In this document: positions 1 to 8,304 of the stretch, one piece after another
Position numbering within the stretch: position 1 is the first letter of the stretch
Layout of the letters: every line of letters starts with the position of its first letter
Assembly (NCBI GenBank): GCA_002329155.1
Contig: DCXY01000044.1
Span: forward strand, 1-30,264
Length of the DNA stretch: 30,264 bases
Source: Stenotrophomonas sp. UBA2124
GTDB taxonomy: Bacteria > Pseudomonadota > Gammaproteobacteria > Xanthomonadales > Xanthomonadaceae
Reading direction: 5' to 3'
The notes under the pieces: model-generated
The model's database searches: none
What the model saw: only the letters and a program-made list of their open reading frames with translations
Told to the model about the DNA's origin: nothing
Translations under genes and position numbers: made by a program

Positions 1-182
1 GGCCGGTAGCCCGCATCGTCGCAGTGATCATCATCATCGCCACCGGCCTGGCGTTGGCCTTCGGCGATACCAGTGGCGGCTTTCGCAAGCTGATCCAGAT
101 CGTCTTCGGCCTGTCCATCGCCTTCGCGGCTTCGAACTTCTTCCTGTCGTTCTTCAGCTTCTCCGGCGGGGCCGTCGTATGA
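1..182 (+). CDS. trbC: TrbC, VirB2-like conjugative pilin (3' end only)
   Basis: The reading frame is open from the window edge to a TGA at 180-182. The roughly 59 visible residues hold two hydrophobic stretches (one around VIIIIATGLALAF, one around IVFGLSIAFAASNFFLSFF) separated by a short polar loop with the motif GDTSGGFRKL. This is the two-helix architecture of the mature VirB2/TrbC major pilin, which is inserted in the inner membrane and polymerised into the conjugative pilus. The start and signal peptide lie outside the window, so full length cannot be judged. The stop overlaps the trbD start by four bases (ATGA at 179-182), which implies translational coupling. The assignment rests on the hydrophobic pattern plus its position directly before trbD and trbE, as in IncP/Tn4371-type trb operons. 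Confidence 0.85.
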   Translation, partial: PVARIVAVIIIIATGLALAFGDTSGGFRKLIQIVFGLSIAFAASNFFLSFFSFSGGAVV

Positions 183-448
183 GCACGGCCAACGATCTTC
201 CGGGCTTCGAGGTGCCGCTGCATCGCTCGCTGACGGAACCGATCCTCATGGGCGGCGCGCCGCGCACCGTGGCGATCGCCAACGGCACGCTGGCCGCCGC
301 CGTCGGGCTGGGCCTGCAACTGTGGATTCCCGGCGTGGTGCTGTGGATCACCGGCCATTCGCTGGCGGTCTGGGGTGCGCGCGTCGATCCGCAGTTCATG
401 CAGGTCTTCGCCCGGCACATCAAGCACAAGCCGCTGCTGGACGCATAG
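179..448 (+). CDS. trbD: TrbD, VirB3-like T4SS inner membrane protein
   Basis: This 89-residue protein has the VirB3/TrbD layout. A short polar N-terminus contains the family-like segment FEVPLHRSLTEPILMGGAPR (residues 10-29). It is followed by a hydrophobic hairpin at about residues 31-62 and a polar C-terminus ending KHKPLLDA. VirB3 proteins are small inner-membrane partners of the VirB4 ATPase in the mating-pair-formation complex. Its ATG overlaps the trbC stop, and 12 bases separate its TAG from the trbE start, with the trbE ribosome site immediately after this stop. Length and order (C-D-E) are normal for the family. I see nothing odd, and the alternative of a non-conjugative membrane protein is unlikely given the neighbours. 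Confidence 0.92.
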   Translation: MSTANDLPGFEVPLHRSLTEPILMGGAPRTVAIANGTLAAAVGLGLQLWIPGVVLWITGHSLAVWGARVDPQFMQVFARHIKHKPLLDA

Positions 449-460
449 GGAGAAGCCGAC

Positions 461-2905
461 ATGTTGAACCTTGCCGAATACCGCCAGCGGCCCGCGCTGC
501 TGGCCGACTGGTTGCCCTGGGCCGGGCTGATCGCGCCGGGCGTGGTGCTGAACAAGGATGGCTCGTTCCAGCGCACGGCACGCTTTCGTGGGCCGGATCT
601 GGACAGCGCCACGCAAGGCGAGCTGATTGCCACGTCGGCGCGGCTGAACAACGCACTGCGCCGCCTGGGATCGGGCTGGGCCTTGTTCATCGAAGCCGAG
701 CGCTGCGCAGCGGCGGGCTATCCACGTTCCGATTTCCCCGAGCCGTTGTCCTGGCTGGTGGAGGAAGAACGCCGTGCAGCCTTCGAGGAATCCGGCCACC
801 ACTACGAGAGCGCCTATCACCTGACGCTGGCCTACCTGCCACCAGAAGAATCCCGCGCCCGCGCAGCCAAGATGCTCTACGAGAACGCGCCGGGCGACGG
901 CGTGGACTGGCAGGGTCGGCTGGAAGCCTTCGTAGCTGAAACGGATCGCGTGTTCGACCTGCTCGACGGCGTGATGCCGGAGATTGCCTGGCTGGATGAC
1001 GCGCAGACACTGACCTACCTGCACGCCACGGTGTCCACGCGGCGCTACCGCGTCGGCGTGCCCGATGTGCCATTCCACATCGACGCGTTGCTAACTGACT
1101 CGCCGTTGGTCGGTGGTCTGGCACCCATGCTGGGCGACCAGCACCTGCGCGTGGTGTCGGTGCGGGGCTTTCCGACTTCGACTTGGCCGGGGATTCTGGA
1201 CGACCTAAACCGCCTGGGCTTTGGCTACCGCTGGAGCACGCGCTTTCTATGCCTGGACAAAGCCGAGGCAGAAAAGGAACTGGGCCGCCTGCGCCGCCAG
1301 TGGTTCGCCAAGCGCAAGAACGTCGTCGCGCTGCTGCGCGAAACCATCTTCCAGCAGGAAAGCCCGCTGGTCGATACCGACGCCAACAACAAGGCGGCCG
1401 ACGCCGATGCGGCCTTGCAGGAGCTGGGCAGCGATCAGGTGGCTTTCGGCTACCTGACGGCCACCGTCACCGTCATGGATGCCGATTCCGCTGTGGCCGA
1501 CGAGAAGCTGCGCATGGTGGAGCGCGTCATCCAGGGGCGCGGCTTCGTCACCATCCCCGAGACCTTGAACGCAGTGGATGCCTGGCTGTCGTCGATCCCT
1601 GGCAACGCCTATGCCAACGTGCGCCAGCCCATCGTCTCGACGCTGAACCTGGCGCACATGATGCCACTGTCCGCCGTGTGGGCCGGTCCGGAGAGGAACG
1701 CGCATCTGGATGGCCCGCCGCTGATCGTCACCCGCACCGATGGCGCGACGCCGTTCCGGCTGGTGACGCACATCGGCGATGTGGGCCACACGCTGGTGGC
1801 CGGGCCGACCGGCATGGGCAAGTCGGTGTTGCTCGCGACGCTGGCAATGCAGTTTCGCCGCTATCCCGGCTCGCGCATCTTCGCCTTCGACATGGGCCGC
1901 TCGATGCGCGCCACCATCCTCGGGCTGGGCGGTGAGCACTACGACCTGGGCAACGATGGCGCAATTGCTTTCCAGCCGCTGGCCCGCATCAATCAGGAGG
2001 GCTACCGCACCTGGGCCGCCGAATGGCTGGAAGGCCGCTTGCTGCACGAAGGCGTCGCCATCGGCCCGGACGAGAAGGCGGCGATCTGGTCGGCACTCGG
2101 CAGCCTTGCCGGTGCGCCCGTCGAACAGCGCTCGATGACGGGCCTGTCGGTGCTGTTGCAATCGAACGCACTGCGCCAGGCGCTCGCGCCCTATGTGCTG
2201 GGCGGCGCCCACGGCAAGCTGCTGGACGCGGATTCGGATCGCCTTGGCTCGGGTTCCGTGCAGTGCTTCGAGATGGAAGAACTCATGCACAGCAAGGCGG
2301 CGGTGCTGGCCGTGCTGGGCTACCTGTTCGCCCGCTTCGATGAACGCTTCGACGGCGCGCCCACGCTGCTGATCCTCGATGAAGCCTGGTTGTTTCTTGA
2401 TGACCCGGTGTTCGCCGCCCGCATCCGCCAATGGCTCAAGACACTGCGCAAGAAGAATGTCGGCGTCATCTTCGCCACGCAGTCGCTGGCCGACATCAAG
2501 GATTCGAGCATTGCCCCGGCGGTGATCGAAAGCTGCGCCAGTCGGATTTTTTTGCCCAACCCGCAGGCGGCCGAGCCGCAGATCCGCACGATCTACGAGG
2601 GCTTCGGGCTGAACGCGCGCCAGATCGAGATCGTGGCGACCGCGCAGCCCAAGCGCGACTACTACTACCAATCTCGCCTGGGCAATCGCCTGTTCGACCT
2701 CGACCTGGGGCCAGCCACGCTGGCCTTTGCCGGGGCTTCCACCCCGCAAGACCAACGCGACATGGATCGCGTGCTGCTGGACGCAGGCACACCGGGCTTC
2801 GCCGGTGCCTGGTTGCGCCATCGTGGCCTCGATTGGGCCGCTGATCTGCTGCCGTCCTCGCCGGCGGCAGCGTCCTTCCTCGCTTCTCAACCCCTGGAGG
2901 TTTGA
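461..2905 (+). CDS. trbE: TrbE, VirB4-like conjugative transfer ATPase
   Basis: This 814-residue protein is the VirB4-family ATPase that energises pilus assembly and substrate passage at the inner membrane. The N-terminal CagE/TrbE/VirB domain covers roughly residues 1-400. The Walker A motif GPTGMGKS is at residues 448-455, and Walker B (TLLILDEAW) is at about 635-643, with D640 and E641 as the expected metal and catalytic acids. A later ATQS motif (in VGVIFATQSLADI) follows, as in other VirB4 proteins. Length is typical. The ATG at 461 has a good GGGAGAAG ribosome site at 448-455. The stop is two bases before the trbJ ATG. It sits between trbD and trbJ as in Tn4371-like ICE trb operons. No truncation or frameshift is visible. 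Confidence 0.96.
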   Translation: MLNLAEYRQRPALLADWLPWAGLIAPGVVLNKDGSFQRTARFRGPDLDSATQGELIATSARLNNALRRLGSGWALFIEAERCAAAGYPRSDFPEPLSWLVEEERRAAFEESGHHYESAYHLTLAYLPPEESRARAAKMLYENAPGDGVDWQGRLEAFVAETDRVFDLLDGVMPEIAWLDDAQTLTYLHATVSTRRYRVGVPDVPFHIDALLTDSPLVGGLAPMLGDQHLRVVSVRGFPTSTWPGILDDLNRLGFGYRWSTRFLCLDKAEAEKELGRLRRQWFAKRKNVVALLRETIFQQESPLVDTDANNKAADADAALQELGSDQVAFGYLTATVTVMDADSAVADEKLRMVERVIQGRGFVTIPETLNAVDAWLSSIPGNAYANVRQPIVSTLNLAHMMPLSAVWAGPERNAHLDGPPLIVTRTDGATPFRLVTHIGDVGHTLVAGPTGMGKSVLLATLAMQFRRYPGSRIFAFDMGRSMRATILGLGGEHYDLGNDGAIAFQPLARINQEGYRTWAAEWLEGRLLHEGVAIGPDEKAAIWSALGSLAGAPVEQRSMTGLSVLLQSNALRQALAPYVLGGAHGKLLDADSDRLGSGSVQCFEMEELMHSKAAVLAVLGYLFARFDERFDGAPTLLILDEAWLFLDDPVFAARIRQWLKTLRKKNVGVIFATQSLADIKDSSIAPAVIESCASRIFLPNPQAAEPQIRTIYEGFGLNARQIEIVATAQPKRDYYYQSRLGNRLFDLDLGPATLAFAGASTPQDQRDMDRVLLDAGTPGFAGAWLRHRGLDWAADLLPSSPAAASFLASQPLEV

Positions 2906-2907
2906 CC

Positions 2908-3651
2908 ATGAAGACCCAACCCCGTTTGCTGTCCGTCTCACTCGCCGCCGTGCTGTCGGCATCGCTGCTAGCCGTTCAGCCTGCGTCCGCGCTGACGGTG
3001 TTCGATCCGTCGAACTTCGTGCAAAACACGCTGACCGCCGTGCGCACGCTGGAGCAGATCAACAACCAGATCAACCAGCTTCAGAACGAAGCACAGATGC
3101 TGATGAACCAGGCCCGCAATCTGGAGAAGCTGGACTTCAACATCGTCAATCGCCTGCGCTCGACGCTCGCCACGACCGAACGCCTGATCGCCGAGGCTCG
3201 CGGCCTGGCCTACGACGTGCAGAGCATGGATGCCACCTTCGCCCGGCTGTACCCGGAGCAGTACGCCGCGACCGTCAGCGGCGACCAGATGCTGCGCGAT
3301 GCGCAGGAGCGCTGGAAGAACACCTTGAATGGCCTGCATACCGCAATGCGGATGCAGGCGCAGGTGTCGCAGAACCTGGCGCAAGACGAAAGCGCACTCT
3401 CAGATCTGGTCAGCCAGAGTCAGTCCGCCACCGGCGCGCTGCAAGCCATGCAGGCGACCAACCAGCTTCTGGCCTTACAGGCCAAGCAGTCGATCCAGGC
3501 GCAGCAGCTCCAGATCACGCAGGAACGCGCCGCCGCGCTGGAACTGGCACGCCAAGCAGCGGCTGTCGAGCGCGGCCGTGAAGTAACGCGCCGATTCCTG
3601 GGCGATGGCACGCCATACACGCCGCAGCGCGTGGATTTCTACGGCAACTGA
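2908..3651 (+). CDS. trbJ: TrbJ, VirB5-like periplasmic/pilus-tip protein
   Basis: I choose the ATG at 2908 (247 residues) because GGAGG at 2896-2900 is 7 bases upstream. An in-frame TTG at 2902 would overlap the trbE stop and is less likely. The N-terminus is a classical signal peptide: MKTQPR, a hydrophobic core to about residue 22, and an AxA-type cleavage site near QPASA. The mature part is predicted helical, with a heptad-like NNQINQLQNEAQ region near residues 50-65 and a Gln/Ala-rich stretch around 180-215. This fits TrbJ/VirB5, a periplasmic protein of the pilus assembly pathway. It is followed 11 bases later by trbL. In IncP plasmids trbK (entry exclusion) normally lies between trbJ and trbL; here there is no room for it. 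Confidence 0.9.
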   Translation: MKTQPRLLSVSLAAVLSASLLAVQPASALTVFDPSNFVQNTLTAVRTLEQINNQINQLQNEAQMLMNQARNLEKLDFNIVNRLRSTLATTERLIAEARGLAYDVQSMDATFARLYPEQYAATVSGDQMLRDAQERWKNTLNGLHTAMRMQAQVSQNLAQDESALSDLVSQSQSATGALQAMQATNQLLALQAKQSIQAQQLQITQERAAALELARQAAAVERGREVTRRFLGDGTPYTPQRVDFYGN

Positions 3652-3662
3652 CAGGGGCTGCC

Positions 3663-5039
3663 ATGAACGACGTGACGGTCATCGACCGCTTCCTCGACAC
3701 CTTCTCGCGCTACATCGACTCGGGTTTTGGGCTGCTGCAGGGCGAAGTCGCGTTCCTCACCGCCACGCTGATCGTCATCGACATGACCATCGCCGGGCTG
3801 TACTGGGCGATGAGCCATGCCACCGGCCAGGGCGATGAAGTGATCGCCAAGCTGCTGCGCAAGGTGCTGTACGTCGGTGCCTTCGCCTACATCATCAATA
3901 ACTTCAACTGGCTGGCCAGCATCGTCTTCCGCTCGTTCGCGGGCCTGGGCCTGACGGCCAGCGGCTCGACGATGAGCATGGGCGAATTCCTGCAACCGGG
4001 ACGCCTGGCCAAGACCGGCATCGACGCGGCAGCGCCGATCCTTGAGCAGATCAGTGACATGGCGGGCTTCCCCGAGGTGTTCGTGAACATGACGCCCATC
4101 GTGGTCATGTTCCTGGCCTGGGCGGTGGTGATCCTGTGTTTCTTCGTGCTGGCGATCCAGCTTTTCATCACCTTGATCGAGTTCAAGCTGACCACGCTCG
4201 CGGGCTTCGTACTGGTGCCGTTCGCGCTGTGGAACAAGACCAGCTTTCTCGCCGAAAAGGTGCTGGGCAACGTAGTGTCCTCGGGCATCAAGGTGCTGGT
4301 GCTGGCCGTTATCGTCGGCATTGGCTCGGGCCTGTTTGCCGAGTTCCAGGTACATCCGGCCGAGCCGTCCATCGACCATGCGGTGGTCATCATGCTGGCC
4401 TCGCTCACGCTGCTGGCGCTGGGAATCTTCGGGCCGGGTATCGCCACCGGGCTGGTCTCCGGCGCACCGCAGCTTGGCGCAGGCGCGATGGCCGGTGCTG
4501 CGATTGGTGCCGCAGGCGCGGCGGTTGCCGTAGGTGCTGCGGCCACCGGCGTGGGCGGTGCGGTGATGGCCGGGGCGCGCATGGCACCGGCTGCCGCCAA
4601 GCTCGCCGGGGCTGGCGCGCGGGCCGCAACCTCGGCGGCTGGCAGCGCGAAGTCGGCCTTTCAGGCCGGTTCCGCCGCTGCGGGCGGCGGAGCCAAAGGC
4701 GCGATGGCAGGGCTGGGCAATGTCGCCAAGGGCGGCGCACAGACCGCTGGTCAGCGCGCTGGTGCAGGCATCAAAGCGGCGGCAGCCAAGGCGGCCGCGC
4801 CATTCAAAGCAGGCTGGCAAGGCTCTGGCGCCGATGGCGGCGCAGGCGGTAGCACTGCCGGTTCCGGGCAAACCGCCGCTGGCGATGCCAACGCGCAGAA
4901 GCAGGAACAACCCGGCTGGGCCAAGCGCCTGCAACGTCGCCAACAACTCACCCAGGCCACCACCACGGCCGCGCACACGCTGCGCGGTGGCGACGGCGGC
5001 GGTTCGGGCCAAGGCCCGAGCCTGCGCCCCGATGAATGA
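3663..5039 (+). CDS. trbL: TrbL, VirB6-like polytopic membrane protein
   Basis: This 458-residue protein is the VirB6/TrbL channel component of the mating apparatus. The N-terminal 270 residues contain several hydrophobic segments, for example around residues 30-50, 135-160, 180-200, 210-230 and 240-265. The C-terminal 190 residues are an Ala/Gly-rich, low-complexity tail with many small residues and scattered Lys/Arg, common in TrbL proteins and presumably disordered. The ATG at 3663 follows an AGGGG ribosome site at 3652-3656. The TGA at 5037-5039 is 29 bases before trbF. The GC-rich repeat-like tail also gives long spurious reading frames on the opposite strand. Family placement comes from topology and operon position. 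Confidence 0.93.
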   Translation: MNDVTVIDRFLDTFSRYIDSGFGLLQGEVAFLTATLIVIDMTIAGLYWAMSHATGQGDEVIAKLLRKVLYVGAFAYIINNFNWLASIVFRSFAGLGLTASGSTMSMGEFLQPGRLAKTGIDAAAPILEQISDMAGFPEVFVNMTPIVVMFLAWAVVILCFFVLAIQLFITLIEFKLTTLAGFVLVPFALWNKTSFLAEKVLGNVVSSGIKVLVLAVIVGIGSGLFAEFQVHPAEPSIDHAVVIMLASLTLLALGIFGPGIATGLVSGAPQLGAGAMAGAAIGAAGAAVAVGAAATGVGGAVMAGARMAPAAAKLAGAGARAATSAAGSAKSAFQAGSAAAGGGAKGAMAGLGNVAKGGAQTAGQRAGAGIKAAAAKAAAPFKAGWQGSGADGGAGGSTAGSGQTAAGDANAQKQEQPGWAKRLQRRQQLTQATTTAAHTLRGGDGGGSGQGPSLRPDE

Positions 5040-5068
5040 CCCGATAGCTGACTTTCAAGGAGAACTCC

Positions 5069-5773
5069 ATGCGATTCAAACGACCGCAGGTGCGCTATGC
5101 CGATACGCCGCAGCCTGCCACTCCGTATCAAGCCGCTGCCCAGGTGTGGGACGAGCGCATCGGCTCGGCCCGCGTGCAGGCCAAGAACTGGCGGCTGATG
5201 GCCTTTGGCTGCCTGGTGCTCGCGCTGCTGATGGCCGGTGGCCTGGTGTGGCGCTCAGCACAATCCATCGTCACGCCCTATGTCATCGAGGTCGATCAGT
5301 CCGGCCAAGTGCGCACCGTGGGCGAAGCGGCCACGCCGTACCGACCCACCGATGCGCAGACGGCGCACCACATCGCGCGCTTCGTGACGCTGGTGCGCTC
5401 GCTGTCCATCGACCCCATCGTCGTGCGCCAGAACTGGCTCGATGCCTACGACTACACCACCGATCGGGGCGCGGCGGTGCTCAACGACTATGCGCGGGTG
5501 AATGACCCGTTTGCCCGTATCGGCAAGGAGTCGGTGACGGTGCAGATCACCAGTGTGGTTCGCGCCAGTGAGGCGTCGTTCAACGTGCGCTGGACGGAAC
5601 GCCGCTACGTCAATGGCGCGGCTGCCGGGCTGGAGCGATGGACGGCGGTGGTGTCCATCGTGCAGCAGACCCCGCGCACCGAAGAACGCCTGCGCCGCAA
5701 CCCGCTGGGCATCTACGTCAATGGCCTGTCGTGGAGCCGTGAACTGGATTCTTCTGAAGGAGCCAAACCATGA
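5069..5773 (+). CDS. trbF: TrbF, VirB8-like inner membrane assembly factor
   Basis: This 234-residue protein has VirB8 architecture. A cytoplasmic N-terminus of about 42 residues is followed by one transmembrane helix at about 43-60 (within WRLMAFGCLVLALLMAGGL) and a periplasmic NTF2-like domain to the end. The start of that domain shows the family-like YVIEVDQSGQV strand. VirB8/TrbF nucleates the T4SS core complex and contacts VirB9/VirB10 (here TrbG/TrbI). The ribosome site AAGGAG at 5057-5062 is ideally placed for the ATG at 5069. The stop overlaps the trbG start by four bases (ATGA, 5770-5773). Length is normal for the family and no defect is visible. Confidence 0.94.
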   Translation: MRFKRPQVRYADTPQPATPYQAAAQVWDERIGSARVQAKNWRLMAFGCLVLALLMAGGLVWRSAQSIVTPYVIEVDQSGQVRTVGEAATPYRPTDAQTAHHIARFVTLVRSLSIDPIVVRQNWLDAYDYTTDRGAAVLNDYARVNDPFARIGKESVTVQITSVVRASEASFNVRWTERRYVNGAAAGLERWTAVVSIVQQTPRTEERLRRNPLGIYVNGLSWSRELDSSEGAKP

Positions 5774-6774
5774 ATGCACATTTCCGTAAAGCCGCATTGC
5801 CGGTGATCTTGCTGGCATCGACTGTCCTGTTTGCGGGCTGCGCCACGCAGGGCAAGCCGCCGCCGGTGATCTCGCTCGATGAACCGGTGCAAGCGCAGCC
5901 ATTGCCCGAGCCGCCCAAACCCATCGAAGTGGTGGCCGTGCCCGAACCGTTGGCATTGCCCGCGCAGTTGAAGCCGCTGCCGGACGTGGATGCGGCCCCG
6001 GCGGCACTGGAGCCTGCTGACGAGAAGGTGCGCGTCTCCCGCGCCAATGCCGAGGCACGGATCGCGCCGACCCGCGAGGGCTACGTCAATGCGATTCAGG
6101 TCTGGCCCTTCACCGATGGCGCGCTGTACCAGGTCTATGCGTCGGTGGGTCGCGTGACGGTGATCGCGCTCCAACCCGGCGAGGAACTGGTGACGGTCGC
6201 TGCGGGCGACACGGTGCGCTGGATCGTGGGTGACACCTCCAGCGGCAGCGGGGCCGATTTGCGCGTCAATGTGCTGGTCAAGCCTATTCGTTCCGGCTTG
6301 AAGACCAATCTGGTCATCACGACCAGCCGCAGGACGTACCTGCTGGAACTGACCTCGACCGACAAGGCATGGATGGCGTCGGTGTCCTGGGACTATCCCA
6401 AGGATCGGATGCTGGCCTTGCAGCGCCAGGCGCAAGCCGCCAACGCGGCCGCGCCGGTCGATGCGGGCCTGTCGTTGGAGAACATCCGATTTCGCTATGC
6501 AATCAGCGGCAGCAATCCACCGTGGAAGCCGCTGCGCGCCTTCGATGATGGAGAGAAGGTCTATATCCAGTTCCCGGCAGGCATCGCCCAGGGCGAACTG
6601 CCCCCACTGTTCGTCATCGGTGCGCAGGGGGATGGGCAACTGGTGAACTATCGCTTCCGCTCGCCGTACTACATCGTGGATCGCCTGTTCGGTGCGGCCG
6701 AACTTCGCCTGGGCGCCGACAAGGGCGACGTGGTGCGCATCGAGCGCACGGATGGCATTGCCGGGAGGAACTGA
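5770..6774 (+). CDS. trbG: TrbG, VirB9-like outer membrane complex lipoprotein
   Basis: This 334-residue protein is the VirB9/TrbG component of the outer-membrane core complex. The N-terminus has a lipoprotein signal peptide with the lipobox LFAGC, so Cys24 would be the acylated residue. A Pro-rich linker (residues about 29-75) follows. The VirB9-type beta domain begins near the segment RIAPTREGYVNAIQVWPF (about 97-114), and the C-terminal beta-sandwich covers about 230-330. The ribosome site GAAGGAG at 5756-5762 lies inside the end of trbF. The TGA at 6772-6774 is two bases before the trbI start. Position between trbF and trbI matches the conserved 8-9-10 order of T4SS core genes. Confidence 0.94.
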   Translation: MNAHFRKAALPVILLASTVLFAGCATQGKPPPVISLDEPVQAQPLPEPPKPIEVVAVPEPLALPAQLKPLPDVDAAPAALEPADEKVRVSRANAEARIAPTREGYVNAIQVWPFTDGALYQVYASVGRVTVIALQPGEELVTVAAGDTVRWIVGDTSSGSGADLRVNVLVKPIRSGLKTNLVITTSRRTYLLELTSTDKAWMASVSWDYPKDRMLALQRQAQAANAAAPVDAGLSLENIRFRYAISGSNPPWKPLRAFDDGEKVYIQFPAGIAQGELPPLFVIGAQGDGQLVNYRFRSPYYIVDRLFGAAELRLGADKGDVVRIERTDGIAGRN

Positions 6775-6776
6775 GT

Positions 6777-8054
6777 ATGAGCCAGGATGACATTCCCGAC
6801 CTTGCCACGCCTCAGGCGGACAAGGTGGCTCCCGAGGCGGTGGCGCTGCGCGCCCAACCGCGCCCGGTCACGCGCCTGAACCGGCGCACGCTGGCGATCC
6901 TCGCCGGCTGCTTGTCGGTTGGCGTGATGGGCGCACTGATCTGGTCGCTGCAGCCGCAGCAACGCGGCGCGGGTGAATCCACCGAGCTGTACAACGTGGA
7001 TCGCGTGTCCAAGTCGGAGGGACTGGATGCGCTGCCAACGGACTATTCCAAGCTGCCACCGCTGCCGCCCGACGTGCCGGAACTGGGGCCTCCTTTGCCT
7101 GGCGACCTGGGGCCAGCCATCGTGAACTCGCAGCAGCCGGTCGCCGCCACCTATGCCGCGCCCGGCTACGACCCCAACGATGCGCTGCGCAAGGAAGAAG
7201 AAGCGGCGGCAGCTTCATCGGTGTTCTTTCGCACTGGCTCCCCGCAGGCTGCGCCCGTGGCGCAGTCGCAGGTCGCCGCCGCACCGGGCTTCGCTGCCAA
7301 TGCCGCTTTCGATCCCCTGGCCGCTGGCCCGGCCTCGACGGCGGCCCAGCCTGCTGATCCGACTGCCGTGCAGAACCGGCAAGACCAGAAAGAGGCGTTC
7401 CTGACAGGCGGTTCTACGGAAACCCGTAACTCCGGCAACCTGCAAATACCCACCTCGCCGTATCAAGTGATGGTTGGAACGGTCATTGCTGGGGCACTGG
7501 TCACGGGCATCAAGTCCGACCTGCCGGGCGATGTGATCGCCACGGTGACGGAACCGATCTACGACACGGCCACTGGCAAGTTCCTGCTGATCCCGCAGGG
7601 TTCGCGCATCTTGGGCAAGTACAACAGCCAGGTCAGCTATGGCCAGAGCCGCGTGCAGGTGGTGTGGAACCGCATCATCCTGCCGGATACGTCTTCGCTC
7701 ACGCTCGACAACCTGATCGGCACCGACCCGGCAGGTTATGCGGGTCTGGAAGACGATGTGGACTGGCATTGGGATCGGATCTTTGCCGGTGCCGTGCTGA
7801 CCACGCTGCTGGGCGTCGGTGCCGAACTGGCCGCACCCGAGAACCGCCAGGACGGTGATCGCGTCATCATCGCCGGGCGCGACAGCCTGCAGGACACCGT
7901 GAACCAGGTCGGCCAGGAAGTGACCCGGCGCAACCTCAACATCCAGCCCACGCTGACCAGCCGCCCCGGCTTGCCGGTGCGCATCATCGTGAACCGTGAT
8001 CTGGTGCTGCGGCCCTATCAGCCGCTGTTCTTCATCAAGGGGACTTCACGATGA
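6777..8054 (+). CDS. trbI: TrbI, VirB10-like envelope-spanning T4SS protein
   Basis: This 425-residue protein is a TrbI/VirB10 family member that spans both membranes and senses ATP use by VirB4-type ATPases. A cytoplasmic N-terminus is followed by one transmembrane helix at about residues 40-58 (within LAILAGCLSVGVMGALIWSL). A Pro/Ala-rich periplasmic linker (about 70-200) comes next. The conserved C-terminal beta-barrel begins near SPYQVMVGTVIAGALVTGI (about 227-245). Family-typical motifs follow: LIPQGSRILGKYNSQV, and a C-terminal RIIVNRDLVLRPY. The ribosome site GGGAGGAA at 6763-6769 precedes the ATG. The stop overlaps the next gene by four bases (ATGA, 8051-8054), tying the small downstream protein to the same operon. 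Confidence 0.95.
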   Translation: MSQDDIPDLATPQADKVAPEAVALRAQPRPVTRLNRRTLAILAGCLSVGVMGALIWSLQPQQRGAGESTELYNVDRVSKSEGLDALPTDYSKLPPLPPDVPELGPPLPGDLGPAIVNSQQPVAATYAAPGYDPNDALRKEEEAAAASSVFFRTGSPQAAPVAQSQVAAAPGFAANAAFDPLAAGPASTAAQPADPTAVQNRQDQKEAFLTGGSTETRNSGNLQIPTSPYQVMVGTVIAGALVTGIKSDLPGDVIATVTEPIYDTATGKFLLIPQGSRILGKYNSQVSYGQSRVQVVWNRIILPDTSSLTLDNLIGTDPAGYAGLEDDVDWHWDRIFAGAVLTTLLGVGAELAAPENRQDGDRVIIAGRDSLQDTVNQVGQEVTRRNLNIQPTLTSRPGLPVRIIVNRDLVLRPYQPLFFIKGTSR

Positions 8055-8269
8055 GCACAACCAGGAAACTACGGCTGGGGCCGCTGCCCAAGATCGAGAG
8101 CGTGAAGCTGACCTTCGCCTGCCCGGCCAGCTTGAAAGCCGATCTCGACCGCTACGCCGCACTGCATGCGCAGGCGTATGGCGAGGCGGTTGATGCCACG
8201 ACGCTGATCCCGCACATGCTGGAGGCGTTCATGGCGGGGGATCGAAACTTCAAGCGGCTCTCAAAGTGA
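8051..8269 (+). CDS. DUF2274-type small protein at the end of the trb operon
   Basis: This 72-residue protein begins at the ATG overlapping the trbI stop, so it is almost certainly translated from the same message. It resembles the DUF2274 family usually found immediately after trbI in ICE-borne trb operons; I know of no defined role. The sequence suggests a ribbon-helix-helix-like fold. A beta-type segment (VKLTFACP, about residues 19-26) is followed by a helix (SLKADLDRYAALHAQ, 27-41) and a second helix (TTLIPHMLEAFMAGD, 50-64). That would make it a candidate DNA-binding regulator of transfer, but this is inference from pattern only. There is no signal peptide or membrane segment. It is the last gene of the operon, and no clear terminator follows before the convergent gene at 8305. 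Confidence 0.85.
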   Translation: MSTTRKLRLGPLPKIESVKLTFACPASLKADLDRYAALHAQAYGEAVDATTLIPHMLEAFMAGDRNFKRLSK

Positions 8270-8304
8270 GGGAATGACACGAGAGCAGCTTAGGCAATCA
8301 GCGA

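Noticed and set aside
1247..2962. A 571-residue minus-strand frame opposite trbE
   Set aside because: trbE has Walker A/B motifs and operon context; the opposite frame has the usual Arg/Ala/Gln shadow composition.
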